Shown here: piece by piece, positions 15,361-24,050 of the stretch
How the letters are laid out: each line of letters opens with the position of its first letter
How positions within the stretch are numbered: position 1 is the first letter of the stretch
Assembly (NCBI GenBank): GCA_946625925.1
Contig: CAMOTP010000003.1
Coordinates: 1-35,055 of the forward strand
Origin: an uncultured Alphaproteobacteria bacterium
Lineage (GTDB): Bacteria > Pseudomonadota > Alphaproteobacteria > Rs-D84
Direction of reading: 5' to 3'
Length of the DNA: 35,055 nt
Translations under genes and position numbers: made by a program
Notes under the pieces: generated by a model
The model's database searches: none
Told to the model about the DNA's origin: nothing
What the model saw: the letters and a program-made list of their open reading frames with translations, nothing else

Positions 15361-17538
15361 TTATTTAACTTCTTCGCCTGTTTTTTGATTGATACCAACC
15401 ATGGACATACGTGTTTTACCACGTTTATCCATACCCAGATATCTTACATACACAGTATCGCCTTCTTTGATTTTTGCATCTTCGATTTTATTCAAACGTT
15501 CACCTGTGATTTCAGAAATATGAACCATAGATTCAAAACCGTTCAAAATTTTCACGAATAAACCAAAATCTTTGATGCCGGAAACAACGCCCTTGTAAAT
15601 TTCGCCAACTTCTGGTTCTGCGACAATCTCTTTGATGCGTGCAATCGCATTATCTGCATCTTCCTTGGATGTTGCCATAATTTTAACAGTACCGTCATCT
15701 TCTAAATCAATTGTTGTGTTTGTTTCACGAACTAATGCTTGAATAACGACACCGCCTTTACCAATAACATCACGAACTTTATCAGGATTTATTTTCATCT
15801 GATACATTTGTGGTGCATATTCCGAAACTGTTGCACGTGGGGCCTTGATTGCCTTTTCAATCTTGCCCAATATGTGCATACGGCCATCTTTTGCCTGTGC
15901 CAATGCATGTTTCATAATATCAAATGTAATAGATGTGATTTTAATATCCATCTGTAAAGCGGTGATGCCTTCTTTTGTTCCGGTCACTTTAAAGTCCATA
16001 TCACCCAAATGATCTTCGTCACCTAAAATATCGGTCAGAATTGCATAGTCATCACCTTCCTTGATTAATCCCATGGCGATACCTGCAACAGGGCGTGTTA
16101 ATGGCACACCACCGTCCATCATTGCCAATGTTGCACCGCATGTTGTTGCCATAGATGATGAACCATTAGATTCCAAAATGTCAGAACATACACGAACAAC
16201 ATAATCAAATTTTTCACGACTTGGCATCATTGGATGCAACGCACGCCACGCCAAATTACCATGACCTAATTCACGGCGACCAGGCGACTTCAAACCTTTG
16301 GCTTCACCAACAGAATAACCTGGGAAATTATAGTTCAAAATGAAATCTCGTTCGTCTGCACCATCCAAAGATTCAATTGGTAATGCATCTTTGGCACCAC
16401 CCAATGTTAATGACACCAATGCCTGGGTTTCACCACGTGTAAACAATGCAGACCCATGTGCGCGTGGTAATACACCCAATTCAATTTCAATTGGACGAAC
16501 AGTTTTTGTATCTCTTCCGTCAATACGTGGTTTTCCAGCCAAAATGTTTCCACGCATAATTTTTGCTGTTAAACCTTCGATAATTTCATCAGCCCATGAT
16601 TCCAAAGTGGATGTTGCTGTTGTTGTGTCGCTGAATAATTCAGGTATGCGTGCCTTGGCAGCAGCGTGAATTTCAGCCAATGTCGCCAATCTATCTAACT
16701 TTTCTTTAATTAACAAAGCATCGCTGATTTGGCCTTCGAATGATGTGAAATCTTTTTCCATAGCGATGTATTCTTCGCTGTTTTGTGGAATTTCCCAGCG
16801 TTCTTTCCCAGCGTTTGCAACCAATTCGTTAATAGCCGCAATAACATCTTGTTGTGCGTCAAAACCAAATTTCACAGCACCCAATGTTGTTTCTTCATCC
16901 AATTCGCCAATTTCAGATTCAACCATCAAAACACCATCTTTGGTTGCAGATACGACCAAATCCATTTCAGATTTTGTATCAATATCTGATTTTGAAGGAT
17001 TCAAAACATATTTACCATCAATATAACCAACACGTGCCGCACCAATTGGTCCTTGGAAAGGAACACCAGACAAAGCCAATGCTGCGCTTGAGGCAATCAT
17101 AGACAAGATATCAGGTTGATTCTTTTTATCATATGAAAACACCTGGGCAATAATTTGCACTTTGTTTTTGAATGTTTCTGGGAACAAAGGACGAATAGGA
17201 CGGTCAATCAAACGTGCAATCAATGTTTCAGAAACAGATGCTTTGCCTTCACGTCTATCGCGTGAACCCGGAATACGACCCGCAGATGCAAATTTTTCTT
17301 GATAATCGACAGTCAAAGGAAAGAAATCTTGACCTTCGACAGCGGTCTTTTCGGCACACACAGTTGCCAAAACCATTGTGCCACCCATCGTTGCCAAAAC
17401 AGCACCATTTGCCTGTTTCGCCATACGACCGGTTTCTAAACGCAATGTTTCATCACCGTATTTGATTTCCACAGCCACAGGATGATTCAAAGGATGTTCT
17501 GCATCTTTTTCATTTTTATTAAATAAACCAAATAACAT
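15361..17538 (-). CDS. pnp: Polyribonucleotide nucleotidyltransferase (PNPase)
   Basis: PNPase degrades RNA 3' to 5' using phosphate and is a core part of the degradosome. Two RNase PH domains are visible (first ending near the segment with GRIPGSRDRREGK; second with GRDTKTVRPIEIELGVLPRAHGSALFTRGETQ). A KH domain follows (INPDKVRDVIGKGGVVIQAL), then an S1 domain (VGEIYKGVVSGIKDFGLFVKIL). At 725 residues the length is normal. The track start at 17550 lacks a ribosome binding site. The next ATG, at 17538, lies 6 bases after GGAG within ATGGAGAAAACTATG, so I use it. Unlike the common rpsO-pnp order, rpsO is about 10 kb away. The leader carries pairing elements (see separate entries). Confidence 0.95.
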   Translation of the reverse strand: MLFGLFNKNEKDAEHPLNHPVAVEIKYGDETLRLETGRMAKQANGAVLATMGGTMVLATVCAEKTAVEGQDFFPLTVDYQEKFASAGRIPGSRDRREGKASVSETLIARLIDRPIRPLFPETFKNKVQIIAQVFSYDKKNQPDILSMIASSAALALSGVPFQGPIGAARVGYIDGKYVLNPSKSDIDTKSEMDLVVSATKDGVLMVESEIGELDEETTLGAVKFGFDAQQDVIAAINELVANAGKERWEIPQNSEEYIAMEKDFTSFEGQISDALLIKEKLDRLATLAEIHAAAKARIPELFSDTTTATSTLESWADEIIEGLTAKIMRGNILAGKPRIDGRDTKTVRPIEIELGVLPRAHGSALFTRGETQALVSLTLGGAKDALPIESLDGADERDFILNYNFPGYSVGEAKGLKSPGRRELGHGNLAWRALHPMMPSREKFDYVVRVCSDILESNGSSSMATTCGATLAMMDGGVPLTRPVAGIAMGLIKEGDDYAILTDILGDEDHLGDMDFKVTGTKEGITALQMDIKITSITFDIMKHALAQAKDGRMHILGKIEKAIKAPRATVSEYAPQMYQMKINPDKVRDVIGKGGVVIQALVRETNTTIDLEDDGTVKIMATSKEDADNAIARIKEIVAEPEVGEIYKGVVSGIKDFGLFVKILNGFESMVHISEITGERLNKIEDAKIKEGDTVYVRYLGMDKRGKTRMSMVGINQKTGEEVK

Positions 17539-17578
17539 AGTTTTCTCCATATTTTTTATTATTATTTACTTAAATTTT

Positions 17579-17652
17579 GCGGAGAAAATCATTCGTTTTT
17601 ACACTCGCGGACATTTTATAAAAGTGCAAAAATGAACAATTCCCCTCCGCGA
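17579..17652 (-). promoter_or_regulatory. pnp leader with alternative hairpins
   Basis: Near the predicted 5' end the pnp mRNA reads TCGCGGAG (17652-17645). This can pair with TCCGCGA at 17611-17605 (7 bp) or with CTCCGC at 17584-17579 (6 bp), but not with both. In other bacteria pnp leaders form a stem used for RNase III/PNPase autoregulation. A similar role here is inference. Confidence 0.45.
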
Positions 17653-17661
17653 ACCTGTCCT

Positions 17662-17690
17662 ATTATAGATATTTATTTGCCCATTTGCAA
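17662..17690 (-). promoter_or_regulatory. Promoter of pnp
   Basis: TTGCAA at 17690-17685 and a perfect TATAAT at 17667-17662 are spaced by 17 bases. Transcription should begin near 17655, just before the leader pairing element and about 117 bases upstream of the pnp start. This is the strongest sigma70 match in the window. Confidence 0.75.
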
Positions 17691-17740
17691 ATTTTTTATG
17701 TAAAAAATAACAGACAGTTTTTTTATAAACAAATAATTAA

Positions 17741-17760
17741 ATCGCCCATTTGGGCGATTT
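17741..17760. terminator. Terminator of the Yip1-like gene
   Basis: The hairpin ATCGCCCA-TT-TGGGCGAT lies directly after the stop of the minus-strand gene. It has a T-rich stretch (TTTAATTATTTG) downstream on that strand and TTTTTT on the other. Confidence 0.75.
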
Positions 17761-17761
17761 T

Positions 17762-18358
17762 TTATAATAAACACGATAATGTTGCGCTAGCATTTTTCAA
17801 CATAAACCAACCAACACGATAATCTGTTACATAAACAGTTAAAACAAATACAGCCAATATACCGATAATAATCATAACATTTGTTTTATTTCCTCGCATG
17901 CAATAAACAGATATACAATATAACATATATAAAACCCATGCATCCACAAATATACTGATTATCCACATAGACCAACAATTAAAAGCCAATGAATTTAATG
18001 CCAAAATCACTGGATACATGAAAAACACAGATGCCAAACCTTTTATTGCGATTTCCCAGTCGCGTTCGCCACCTGTTATTTCAGAAATCAACATCAGCAA
18101 TCCGCCCATGATAAACAATAAAGCAACAGCTAACACTGGAACAATGATTAATGCACCAAACACTGAACCGATTGTTATTGTTGAACCACCAATCAAACGT
18201 AAAAATAATACCAATGCCCCGCCAATTAAACCATAAATAAATGCCAAAAACATTGATTCTTCCATGTCGCCATCTGCAACAATTTTTTTAAAGAAGCTTT
18301 TAGGATTTAAAACCGCATCACGAATATTTGTAAGCAATCGTCTAGTTTTATAATGCAT
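17762..18358 (-). CDS. Yip1-family-like integral membrane protein
   Basis: This 198-residue protein has a short cytoplasmic N-terminus with the pattern RDAVLNPKSFFKKI, typical of bacterial Yip1-domain proteins, then about five hydrophobic segments (for example ALVLFLRLIGGSTITIGSVFGALIIVPVLAVALLF and VMIIIGILAVFVLTVYV). The loop SEITGGERDWEIAIKGLASVFF between helices also fits that family. The function of bacterial Yip1-like proteins is not established. It diverges from der across 71 bases and is followed at once by its own terminator, so it is a single-gene unit upstream of pnp. Confidence 0.75.
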   Translation of the reverse strand: MHYKTRRLLTNIRDAVLNPKSFFKKIVADGDMEESMFLAFIYGLIGGALVLFLRLIGGSTITIGSVFGALIIVPVLAVALLFIMGGLLMLISEITGGERDWEIAIKGLASVFFMYPVILALNSLAFNCWSMWIISIFVDAWVLYMLYCISVYCMRGNKTNVMIIIGILAVFVLTVYVTDYRVGWFMLKNASATLSCLL

Positions 18359-18376
18359 TTTTTCACCTCTTCTTAT

Positions 18377-18404
18377 TTGCTTATTAATATTTTTGCTTTA
18401 TAAT
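18377..18404 (+). promoter_or_regulatory. Putative promoter of der
   Basis: TTGCTT at 18377-18382 and TATAAT at 18399-18404 are spaced by 16 bases. The -10 ends 25 bases before the der ATG. Confidence 0.5.
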
Positions 18405-18429
18405 TATAAAAAAATAAACGGAAAAAACA

Positions 18430-19767
18430 ATGATAAAAGTAATAATAGCGGGTCGCCCGAATACAGGTAAATCAACTTTGTTTAATGCGCTGACTGGAAC
18501 GCGTGATGCGCTGGTGCACGACAGACCAGGTGTTACACGTGATACAATCAGTGGTACAATCAAGGGCAGGGGGTATCAGGTTTTTGATACCGCAGGTTTA
18601 GAGAACGCTAAAAGTGGTATTGCTGCTGATTCTACAAATATGGCGGTAAACGCAATTGCAATGGCTGATGCTGTTTTATTTGTTGTTGATGGTCGTGTTG
18701 GATTGACACCTATGGATTTAGAATGGGCAAAATTGGTACATCGTAAAACACGTGCGCCTGTTTTATTATTGGTTAATAAATCGGAATCAATGAAACGTGT
18801 TGCCGATATAAATGATTTTTATAAATTAGGTTGTGGTGAACCTGTTTTGATATCGGCTGAACATAAACGCGGTTTTGATGAAATTTTTGAATTTTTGGAT
18901 AAAATTGCCGGTGATACAAATACAGATGACAATATTTCAGAAATAACCCCAGATAACCGTTTGAAAATTGCAGTATTGGGACAGCCAAATGTTGGTAAAT
19001 CTACATTTGTAAATCGTGTTTTAGGCGAAAAGAGACAAATTGTTATGGATGCCCCTGGCATTACACGTGATACCGTAAAAATTCCAACACACTTTTATGG
19101 ACGTGATATTGTATTAATGGATACCGCTGGATTGCGTCGCAAGGCTGGTGTGACTGATGATGTTGAAACATTATCGGCATTAAAGGCACTGGATTCTATT
19201 GATAAATCTGATGTTGTAATTTTGGTTGTTGATGCAACAAAAAATATAGAAAACCAGGCTTTGGGAATTGCTGCTCGTGTATATGATGCCGGTAAAATAT
19301 TGTGTGTTGCATTAAATAAATGGGATTTGGTCGAACCGGAATTGCGTGATGAAAAGTTGTTAAAGTTAAAACATCAATTTACAAATTCATTTCATCAAAT
19401 TATCAAACCCATGATATTGGCGATATCTGCTGAAACAGGCACTGGTGTCCAAAATATGTTCAAAAGAATATATCAACAATGGGATATTTCAACCGCATCT
19501 GTTCCAACCAGTTTATTAAATAGAATTGTTGAAAAATTGGTTGCAGACAGACAACCGCCAATGTCGCGTTTGAAACGTGCAATGCGTATTAAATTTGCCA
19601 GACAAACTGGTCGTCATCCAATGCGTATATTGATAAATGTTGGGGGTGCATCTGATATTCCAGAATCTTATACACGTTATTTACGTCGTGGAATTGCCAA
19701 GGCATTGGAATGGGAACACTTACCAATTGTAATAGAGTATGAAAAATCGGAAAATCCTTTTGATTGA
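18430..19767 (+). CDS. der: Ribosome biogenesis GTPase Der (EngA)
   Basis: Der has two tandem GTPase domains and a KH-like C-terminus, and assists 50S subunit assembly. The first P-loop is GRPNTGKS at residues 8-15 with DTAGLENAKSG, and the second is GQPNVGKST near 184-192 with DTAGLRRKAG. The NKSE and NKWD guanine-specificity motifs are both present. The C-terminal domain includes RQTGRHPMRILINVGG and YTRYLRRGIAKALEW. Its 445 residues are normal for the family. It is transcribed alone, with a promoter upstream and a bidirectional terminator after it. Confidence 0.96.
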   Translation: MIKVIIAGRPNTGKSTLFNALTGTRDALVHDRPGVTRDTISGTIKGRGYQVFDTAGLENAKSGIAADSTNMAVNAIAMADAVLFVVDGRVGLTPMDLEWAKLVHRKTRAPVLLLVNKSESMKRVADINDFYKLGCGEPVLISAEHKRGFDEIFEFLDKIAGDTNTDDNISEITPDNRLKIAVLGQPNVGKSTFVNRVLGEKRQIVMDAPGITRDTVKIPTHFYGRDIVLMDTAGLRRKAGVTDDVETLSALKALDSIDKSDVVILVVDATKNIENQALGIAARVYDAGKILCVALNKWDLVEPELRDEKLLKLKHQFTNSFHQIIKPMILAISAETGTGVQNMFKRIYQQWDISTASVPTSLLNRIVEKLVADRQPPMSRLKRAMRIKFARQTGRHPMRILINVGGASDIPESYTRYLRRGIAKALEWEHLPIVIEYEKSENPFD

Positions 19768-19800
19768 TATGCTGCTATCAATCAAAATCTATCCGTCACA

Positions 19801-19832
19801 AAAAAAGACCGCATTTATATGCGGTCTTTTTG
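19801..19832. terminator. Bidirectional terminator, der/lpoB
   Basis: The hairpin GACCGCAT-TTAT-ATGCGGTC is bounded by AAAAAA and TTTTTGTTT between convergent der and lpoB. Confidence 0.85.
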
Positions 19833-19847
19833 TTTATATAATTGTTT

Positions 19848-20453
19848 TTACCATGTTGGTGCATGATCGCCTTCTTTAACAATAGGCTGTTCATCTTCCC
19901 ATACAGATAAACCAGTTTTCAAATTAGTAAGTGTTAATTGTAAATAATATTCTACACGTGTATCTGTCGAAGAAAACCAACCAGAATTCAATTTCAAATT
20001 ACGTTGAATCATTTTACCAGACAAAGACATGTTTGGCGCAATCAATGTTCCTTTTTGTGCAAATGTTGATTGGTCATATTCATCGTTGCCACGTGTATTG
20101 CGTACATTGTTGCTGGTTGTATCTTCGCCTGTAAAGTTTGTTGCGATTTGTGCACGGCCAGATTTCAAAATTGTTGTACGGATTTTTTTAATCAAAATAT
20201 CCGTATCAAATCTTTGCATTGTGTCGTTTTTAATATTTGCCACCGCAATAACAGGTTTGGAAACACCGGTCAGTGCATTACTTTTTAACATAGAATCAGT
20301 CATGTTTGTGGCGGCTTTTTCCCAATCGCGATATTCTAATTCCATAACATCTTGCATTGTTGCGACATCCCTGGTGTCATCTAAATCAACGACACGTGTT
20401 TGCCCACATGCTGCCAAAACAGCACACAGTGCAATAGGTAATAATTTTTTCAT
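19848..20453 (-). CDS. lpoB: Penicillin-binding protein activator LpoB-like lipoprotein
   Basis: LpoB is an outer-membrane lipoprotein that reaches through the peptidoglycan to stimulate the synthase PBP1b. This 201-residue protein has a lipobox (AVLAAC, Cys16) and a C-terminal domain containing VIAVANIKNDTMQRFDTDIL, IRTTILKSGRAQIAT, LIAPNMSLSGKMIQRN and YYLQLTLTNLKTGLSVWEDE. These match the LpoB fold (compare the family pattern of F..D.. then alternating strands and a closing W.D segment). It ends with Trp. It is the third gene of an operon after a virD4-like gene and a large lipoprotein, 12 bases after the latter, with its own AAGGAG ribosome binding site. Confidence 0.85.
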   Translation of the reverse strand: MKKLLPIALCAVLAACGQTRVVDLDDTRDVATMQDVMELEYRDWEKAATNMTDSMLKSNALTGVSKPVIAVANIKNDTMQRFDTDILIKKIRTTILKSGRAQIATNFTGEDTTSNNVRNTRGNDEYDQSTFAQKGTLIAPNMSLSGKMIQRNLKLNSGWFSSTDTRVEYYLQLTLTNLKTGLSVWEDEQPIVKEGDHAPTW

Positions 20454-20465
20454 ATTTACTCCTTT

Positions 20466-21719
20466 TTATATCTTAAATATATGTACAATTGGTTTTGATT
20501 GTGTCAATCGTACATAAATTAAATGGTTTCCAGATGACGGTAATTTTATATCTGACCCAATACTATCACTTAAATTAGAATCAATCAAGTCAGCTGTTTT
20601 TAATCGTAAAACACTAATGGTTTCAGGTAATGTCACCCATGAACGAACCTCGGCATTGGTGGTTGCCATAGAATATATTGTTGAACCCAAACCAATTAAT
20701 TCAGAAAGATTACTTTTTGAATTATATGCAGCTGCCTGTGCAACAGCACGCGCAGAAGCCGATGTCCAGGCACGCAAAGCATCATTGATTCTGTATTGGT
20801 TAAATTCCGTCATAAACATTGCATTTACATCCGCAAGTGGTTTTGCCCCAGATACAGATAAAGTGCCGTTCCAAAATTGTGGTTCTGCAATTGCGATACC
20901 CGCAACAATTACACCTTTGCCTGTTGCAACAGGTAATGAAAGTTCTTTTTGTTCTAATATTGGCGCAAACCCAGATTCAATAAATACCCATGTTGTATCA
21001 TGTGGTTTTGTCTTGTTTTCAGATAGTTTCAAATCTTCAGATATAAAACTATTATTTGGTGACATACCGCTGGCACGTTTCAGATATGTTTGTGCATCAT
21101 TAAAATCACCGGCATTCAAGAACCAAATCCCAGATAAATACATCAATGCCGGATTCATAATATCAGTATATGCCGCCCATTGATTATTTTTTAATTCATT
21201 CATCAATTCTGAATTTTCATTTGCGATGCGTTCCTGATTTTTTTTCACTAATTCAGAATAAGCGCGTGACATATCTTGTTGTCGGGCATATGATTGGTTA
21301 ATAATAACGCGGACATCGTTTTTACGATTATCACCAATAGCATCCCAAATTTGATAATATGATACAAATAAAGAGTCCATCATTGATGGTTTGTATTCGC
21401 TTACCAGTTGCCCACCGATTAAAATTTTCATTTCACGCAATGCGCTGCCACCAATTGTATCGATGTTTCTTTTATTGAATTCTTCGAAAGTATCATCGCT
21501 GGCTTTATAATTTTTTGCCTGGAATTGTGAAAGACCTGTGATTAATAATTGTAAATTATCTTGGTCTTTAATATCCGCCCCACCAGAATATTTATCTACG
21601 GATTCTATAAAATTATCATGTGCAAAATCATTGCGTATACTACGCAATTCGGATGTCGTGATATTGGCACATCCGGCAAATATTAATAAACCCAAAAAAA
21701 CACAAGCAATTTTTTTCAT
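20466..21719 (-). CDS. Large lipoprotein, possibly COG3014-like
   Basis: This 417-residue protein has a lipoprotein signal (LIFAGC, Cys17). The N-terminal half is helical and repeat-like (LLITGLSQFQAKNYKASDDTFEEFNKRNID and SGIWFLNAGDFNDAQTYLKRASGMSP resemble TPR units). The C-terminal half is more strand-rich (WVFIESGFAPILEQKELSLPVATGKGVIVAGIAIAEP). The arrangement, and its place next to lpoB, recall the uncharacterised COG3014 lipoproteins that often travel with lpoB. That link is from memory and moderate only. It starts 4 bases after the virD4-like stop and lies 12 bases before lpoB, so the three are one operon. It may help place or regulate LpoB. Confidence 0.65.
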   Translation of the reverse strand: MKKIACVFLGLLIFAGCANITTSELRSIRNDFAHDNFIESVDKYSGGADIKDQDNLQLLITGLSQFQAKNYKASDDTFEEFNKRNIDTIGGSALREMKILIGGQLVSEYKPSMMDSLFVSYYQIWDAIGDNRKNDVRVIINQSYARQQDMSRAYSELVKKNQERIANENSELMNELKNNQWAAYTDIMNPALMYLSGIWFLNAGDFNDAQTYLKRASGMSPNNSFISEDLKLSENKTKPHDTTWVFIESGFAPILEQKELSLPVATGKGVIVAGIAIAEPQFWNGTLSVSGAKPLADVNAMFMTEFNQYRINDALRAWTSASARAVAQAAAYNSKSNLSELIGLGSTIYSMATTNAEVRSWVTLPETISVLRLKTADLIDSNLSDSIGSDIKLPSSGNHLIYVRLTQSKPIVHIFKI

Positions 21720-21723
21720 AAAA

Positions 21724-23994
21724 CTATTCAGATAAAACTTTAATTGTTTTTGTCGCTGGGTCTAAAAATCTAATAGTTCCAGTATATCCCATGGCTTTAC
21801 AGTGTTGTGGAACCAAAAATTCTGGCATAGGGGCACTTTCGCCCATTTGGATTTTTGCAGCAATAGATTTTTGAATATCGGTTTTCATTTTATACCATCT
21901 TTCCTGGCTGGCCTCAATTGGTCTGTTATAATATCCTTGGTACAAAACAATTTGTTTTTCTTCGGGTAATGTCATAATGTCCATTGGTGAATATAATGGT
22001 TTCGGTGTTTTGGTTTCTTCGGATTCTTTGCCATCTTTATCAATTTTCTTTTCTTTTTTGATTTCGTCGCCAATCATCCGAGAAAATCTTTCTGCGGTTT
22101 CATAATCATTTTGTCGCATAATAATTTTTGCTGCGGTTGTTGAAATAATTGTGGCAGCGGCATCTTCACCATATTTTTCACGAATCTGGTGGATGTCCTG
22201 ACCAATGATTAAATAAGAAATCTTTTGACCACGTCCCAAATCAGGTCCCTGGATAACAGCATCCAATTTTTGCATTTTTGGCATTTCGTCCAACACAAAT
22301 AATACCGGATATGGTCCCAACCGTTTTCCGTTTGAACTGGTTGTGTCAGGGGTGTTCACCAGCAAATAATTTGACATCAATTCAATAAATATACCTGTGA
22401 TAGGATTTAATGCTTGGGCATCAACCATATTAATTGATAAATATACTGTCACAGGTTTTATTTTTCCGTCCTTTGGATCACGTAATCCACGTAAATCTTC
22501 GAAATGGAAATCTGAATGGGATGTTCTATTGCGCACAGCGGCATTACGGAATACACCTAATCCTGCCATAATTGTTGATAATATTGATCCGCGTTCTTTA
22601 TCAGGTGTATTTGCTAATTGTGTTAATTCCAATACCGCACGGTGTGCATAGGCAAATTCGACTGCTTCATTTACGGCTTCTTCCAATACATCTTTCATTG
22701 GGTCTGCCAATGCCACCATTTGATCGCCTTGACGTTTGCGTTCTTCTAACGCAGCAGCATTTGCCAATTGTGCCGCATTTAACCAATCCAAAATCAATGA
22801 CAATGATGCCTCTTTGCCTACCCATGCATCGGGAATATTTTTCCATGTACCGACATGCACATAATTCATGGCATTTAATTCACCACGTTGTAATAACCCC
22901 AGTGCAGCAAAAGCATTAGAATTACTGGTCATTGCCAAATAATATTGCATCAAAACATTAGAATCTTCTTGGTTAAATTCGCCAGATTGTAATCTCGAAT
23001 AAAAATAATCATCGGCCTTGGCACGTTCTATTTTTGAAACAATATATTGTATGAATCCGGATAATCCGGCGCGCCCAGAAATAGACCAATGTGGGTCAGC
23101 ACTGCTTCCGGAAACATCTGGCACCAAAACTTTGCAAATCGTATCAATATACAAATCGCGTTGTTCTGTTTCAAAAGGCACATGTTCCGGTGATAATGGA
23201 TTCCATGATGGATAAAAAATCCCGCGTTCTGGATCATCTTGTCCTGCCCAGTTCATAACAAATACAGGTCCAATTGTCGCACGATATCCCGATGTTGATT
23301 GTTTTAACTCTGGTTTTGGGTCGTTAATAATCATTGAAACAGTATCGCATTCAACAATTGTTGGTTCCACAACGGCTCTTGTTTTACCTGATCCCGGAGG
23401 CGCCACGCACAAAACAGATAATGTTTCGTCCAACATCAATGGTTTTGTTTTTTTACCGTCTTTAAAATATCCCAAAACCATCATAAAACCATTAAACAGG
23501 CCTTCGGTATTTTTCCAATTTTTACCCATTTTCTTGATGTCTTCGGCGGTTGCCTTACGCGAAGATTTTTCATCATATATATCCTTGCCATGTGGATTAA
23601 ATTCTTTGGTCAACGTATCATCAGACACGAAATAAAAGGCGATTATTGGCAAAATCGGCATAATACACCAAAAATCAGGTCGCACTAATGAACGGCCAAT
23701 CCAACCAGGAATAGCGGCCACCACAGACAACCCAAATGTTTTTATGGCATCTGTCAGAAATATGCTTGACCAATGTGCTGTTGCGGGCGACCAACCATAA
23801 CGAAAAGCATGCTCTAAAACAAAAGCCAACGCAAAAGCCGCTGCACAAATCAGCCACATAAATGCGTTCCAACGGAATACCCAGAACATCTGGGCCATTG
23901 GGCCTTTTTCATGTTCTTTGTACGCGGTGGATTTGAAAATATTCAAACCTTTTGACGATCCGCCTGCAGATAAAATATTGAATTTTTCAACCAT
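21724..23994 (-). CDS. VirD4/TraG-type coupling ATPase
   Basis: The protein is 756 residues from the ATG at 23994. It has N-terminal membrane segments (WNAFMWLICAAAFALAFVLE, DFWCIMPILPIIAFYFVS), Walker A APPGSGKTRAVV near residues 196-207, and Walker B YPVLFVLDEMPKM near 555-567. The family box GQDIHQIREKYGEDAA is followed by RQNDYETAERFSRMIGDE. These define type IV coupling proteins, which pass substrates to a type IV secretion or conjugation channel. A Lys/Glu-rich linker (KKEKKIDKDGKESEETK) sits near residue 660. No virB gene or relaxase lies in the window. The track start at 24066 is unlikely because a TATAAT lies between it and 23994. The first of three genes ahead of lpoB. Confidence 0.9.
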   Translation of the reverse strand: MVEKFNILSAGGSSKGLNIFKSTAYKEHEKGPMAQMFWVFRWNAFMWLICAAAFALAFVLEHAFRYGWSPATAHWSSIFLTDAIKTFGLSVVAAIPGWIGRSLVRPDFWCIMPILPIIAFYFVSDDTLTKEFNPHGKDIYDEKSSRKATAEDIKKMGKNWKNTEGLFNGFMMVLGYFKDGKKTKPLMLDETLSVLCVAPPGSGKTRAVVEPTIVECDTVSMIINDPKPELKQSTSGYRATIGPVFVMNWAGQDDPERGIFYPSWNPLSPEHVPFETEQRDLYIDTICKVLVPDVSGSSADPHWSISGRAGLSGFIQYIVSKIERAKADDYFYSRLQSGEFNQEDSNVLMQYYLAMTSNSNAFAALGLLQRGELNAMNYVHVGTWKNIPDAWVGKEASLSLILDWLNAAQLANAAALEERKRQGDQMVALADPMKDVLEEAVNEAVEFAYAHRAVLELTQLANTPDKERGSILSTIMAGLGVFRNAAVRNRTSHSDFHFEDLRGLRDPKDGKIKPVTVYLSINMVDAQALNPITGIFIELMSNYLLVNTPDTTSSNGKRLGPYPVLFVLDEMPKMQKLDAVIQGPDLGRGQKISYLIIGQDIHQIREKYGEDAAATIISTTAAKIIMRQNDYETAERFSRMIGDEIKKEKKIDKDGKESEETKTPKPLYSPMDIMTLPEEKQIVLYQGYYNRPIEASQERWYKMKTDIQKSIAAKIQMGESAPMPEFLVPQHCKAMGYTGTIRFLDPATKTIKVLSE

Positions 23995-24003
23995 GGTGTT
24001 ATC

Positions 24004-24012
24004 ATTATACCA
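24004..24012 (-). promoter_or_regulatory. Extended -10 promoter of the virD4-like gene
   Basis: The minus strand reads TGGTATAAT, a perfect -10 with the TGn extension. It lies 9 bases before the ATG at 23994, so the transcript would have a leader of only about 3 bases. No good -35 is seen. Confidence 0.45.
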
Positions 24013-24050
24013 GAAAAAAACGTTCAGATAAATCACGAAATGCAAAAAAT

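Noticed and set aside
17959-17967. TTATCCACA, a perfect DnaA box, on the plus strand
   Set aside because: It is a single copy inside the coding region of the Yip1-like gene, with no cluster of boxes or AT-rich unwinding element around it, so it is likely chance.
22397-22919. Plus-strand ORFs of 84 and 115 aa opposite the virD4-like gene
   Set aside because: They are antisense to a strongly conserved coding region, lack ribosome binding sites and show low-complexity composition.
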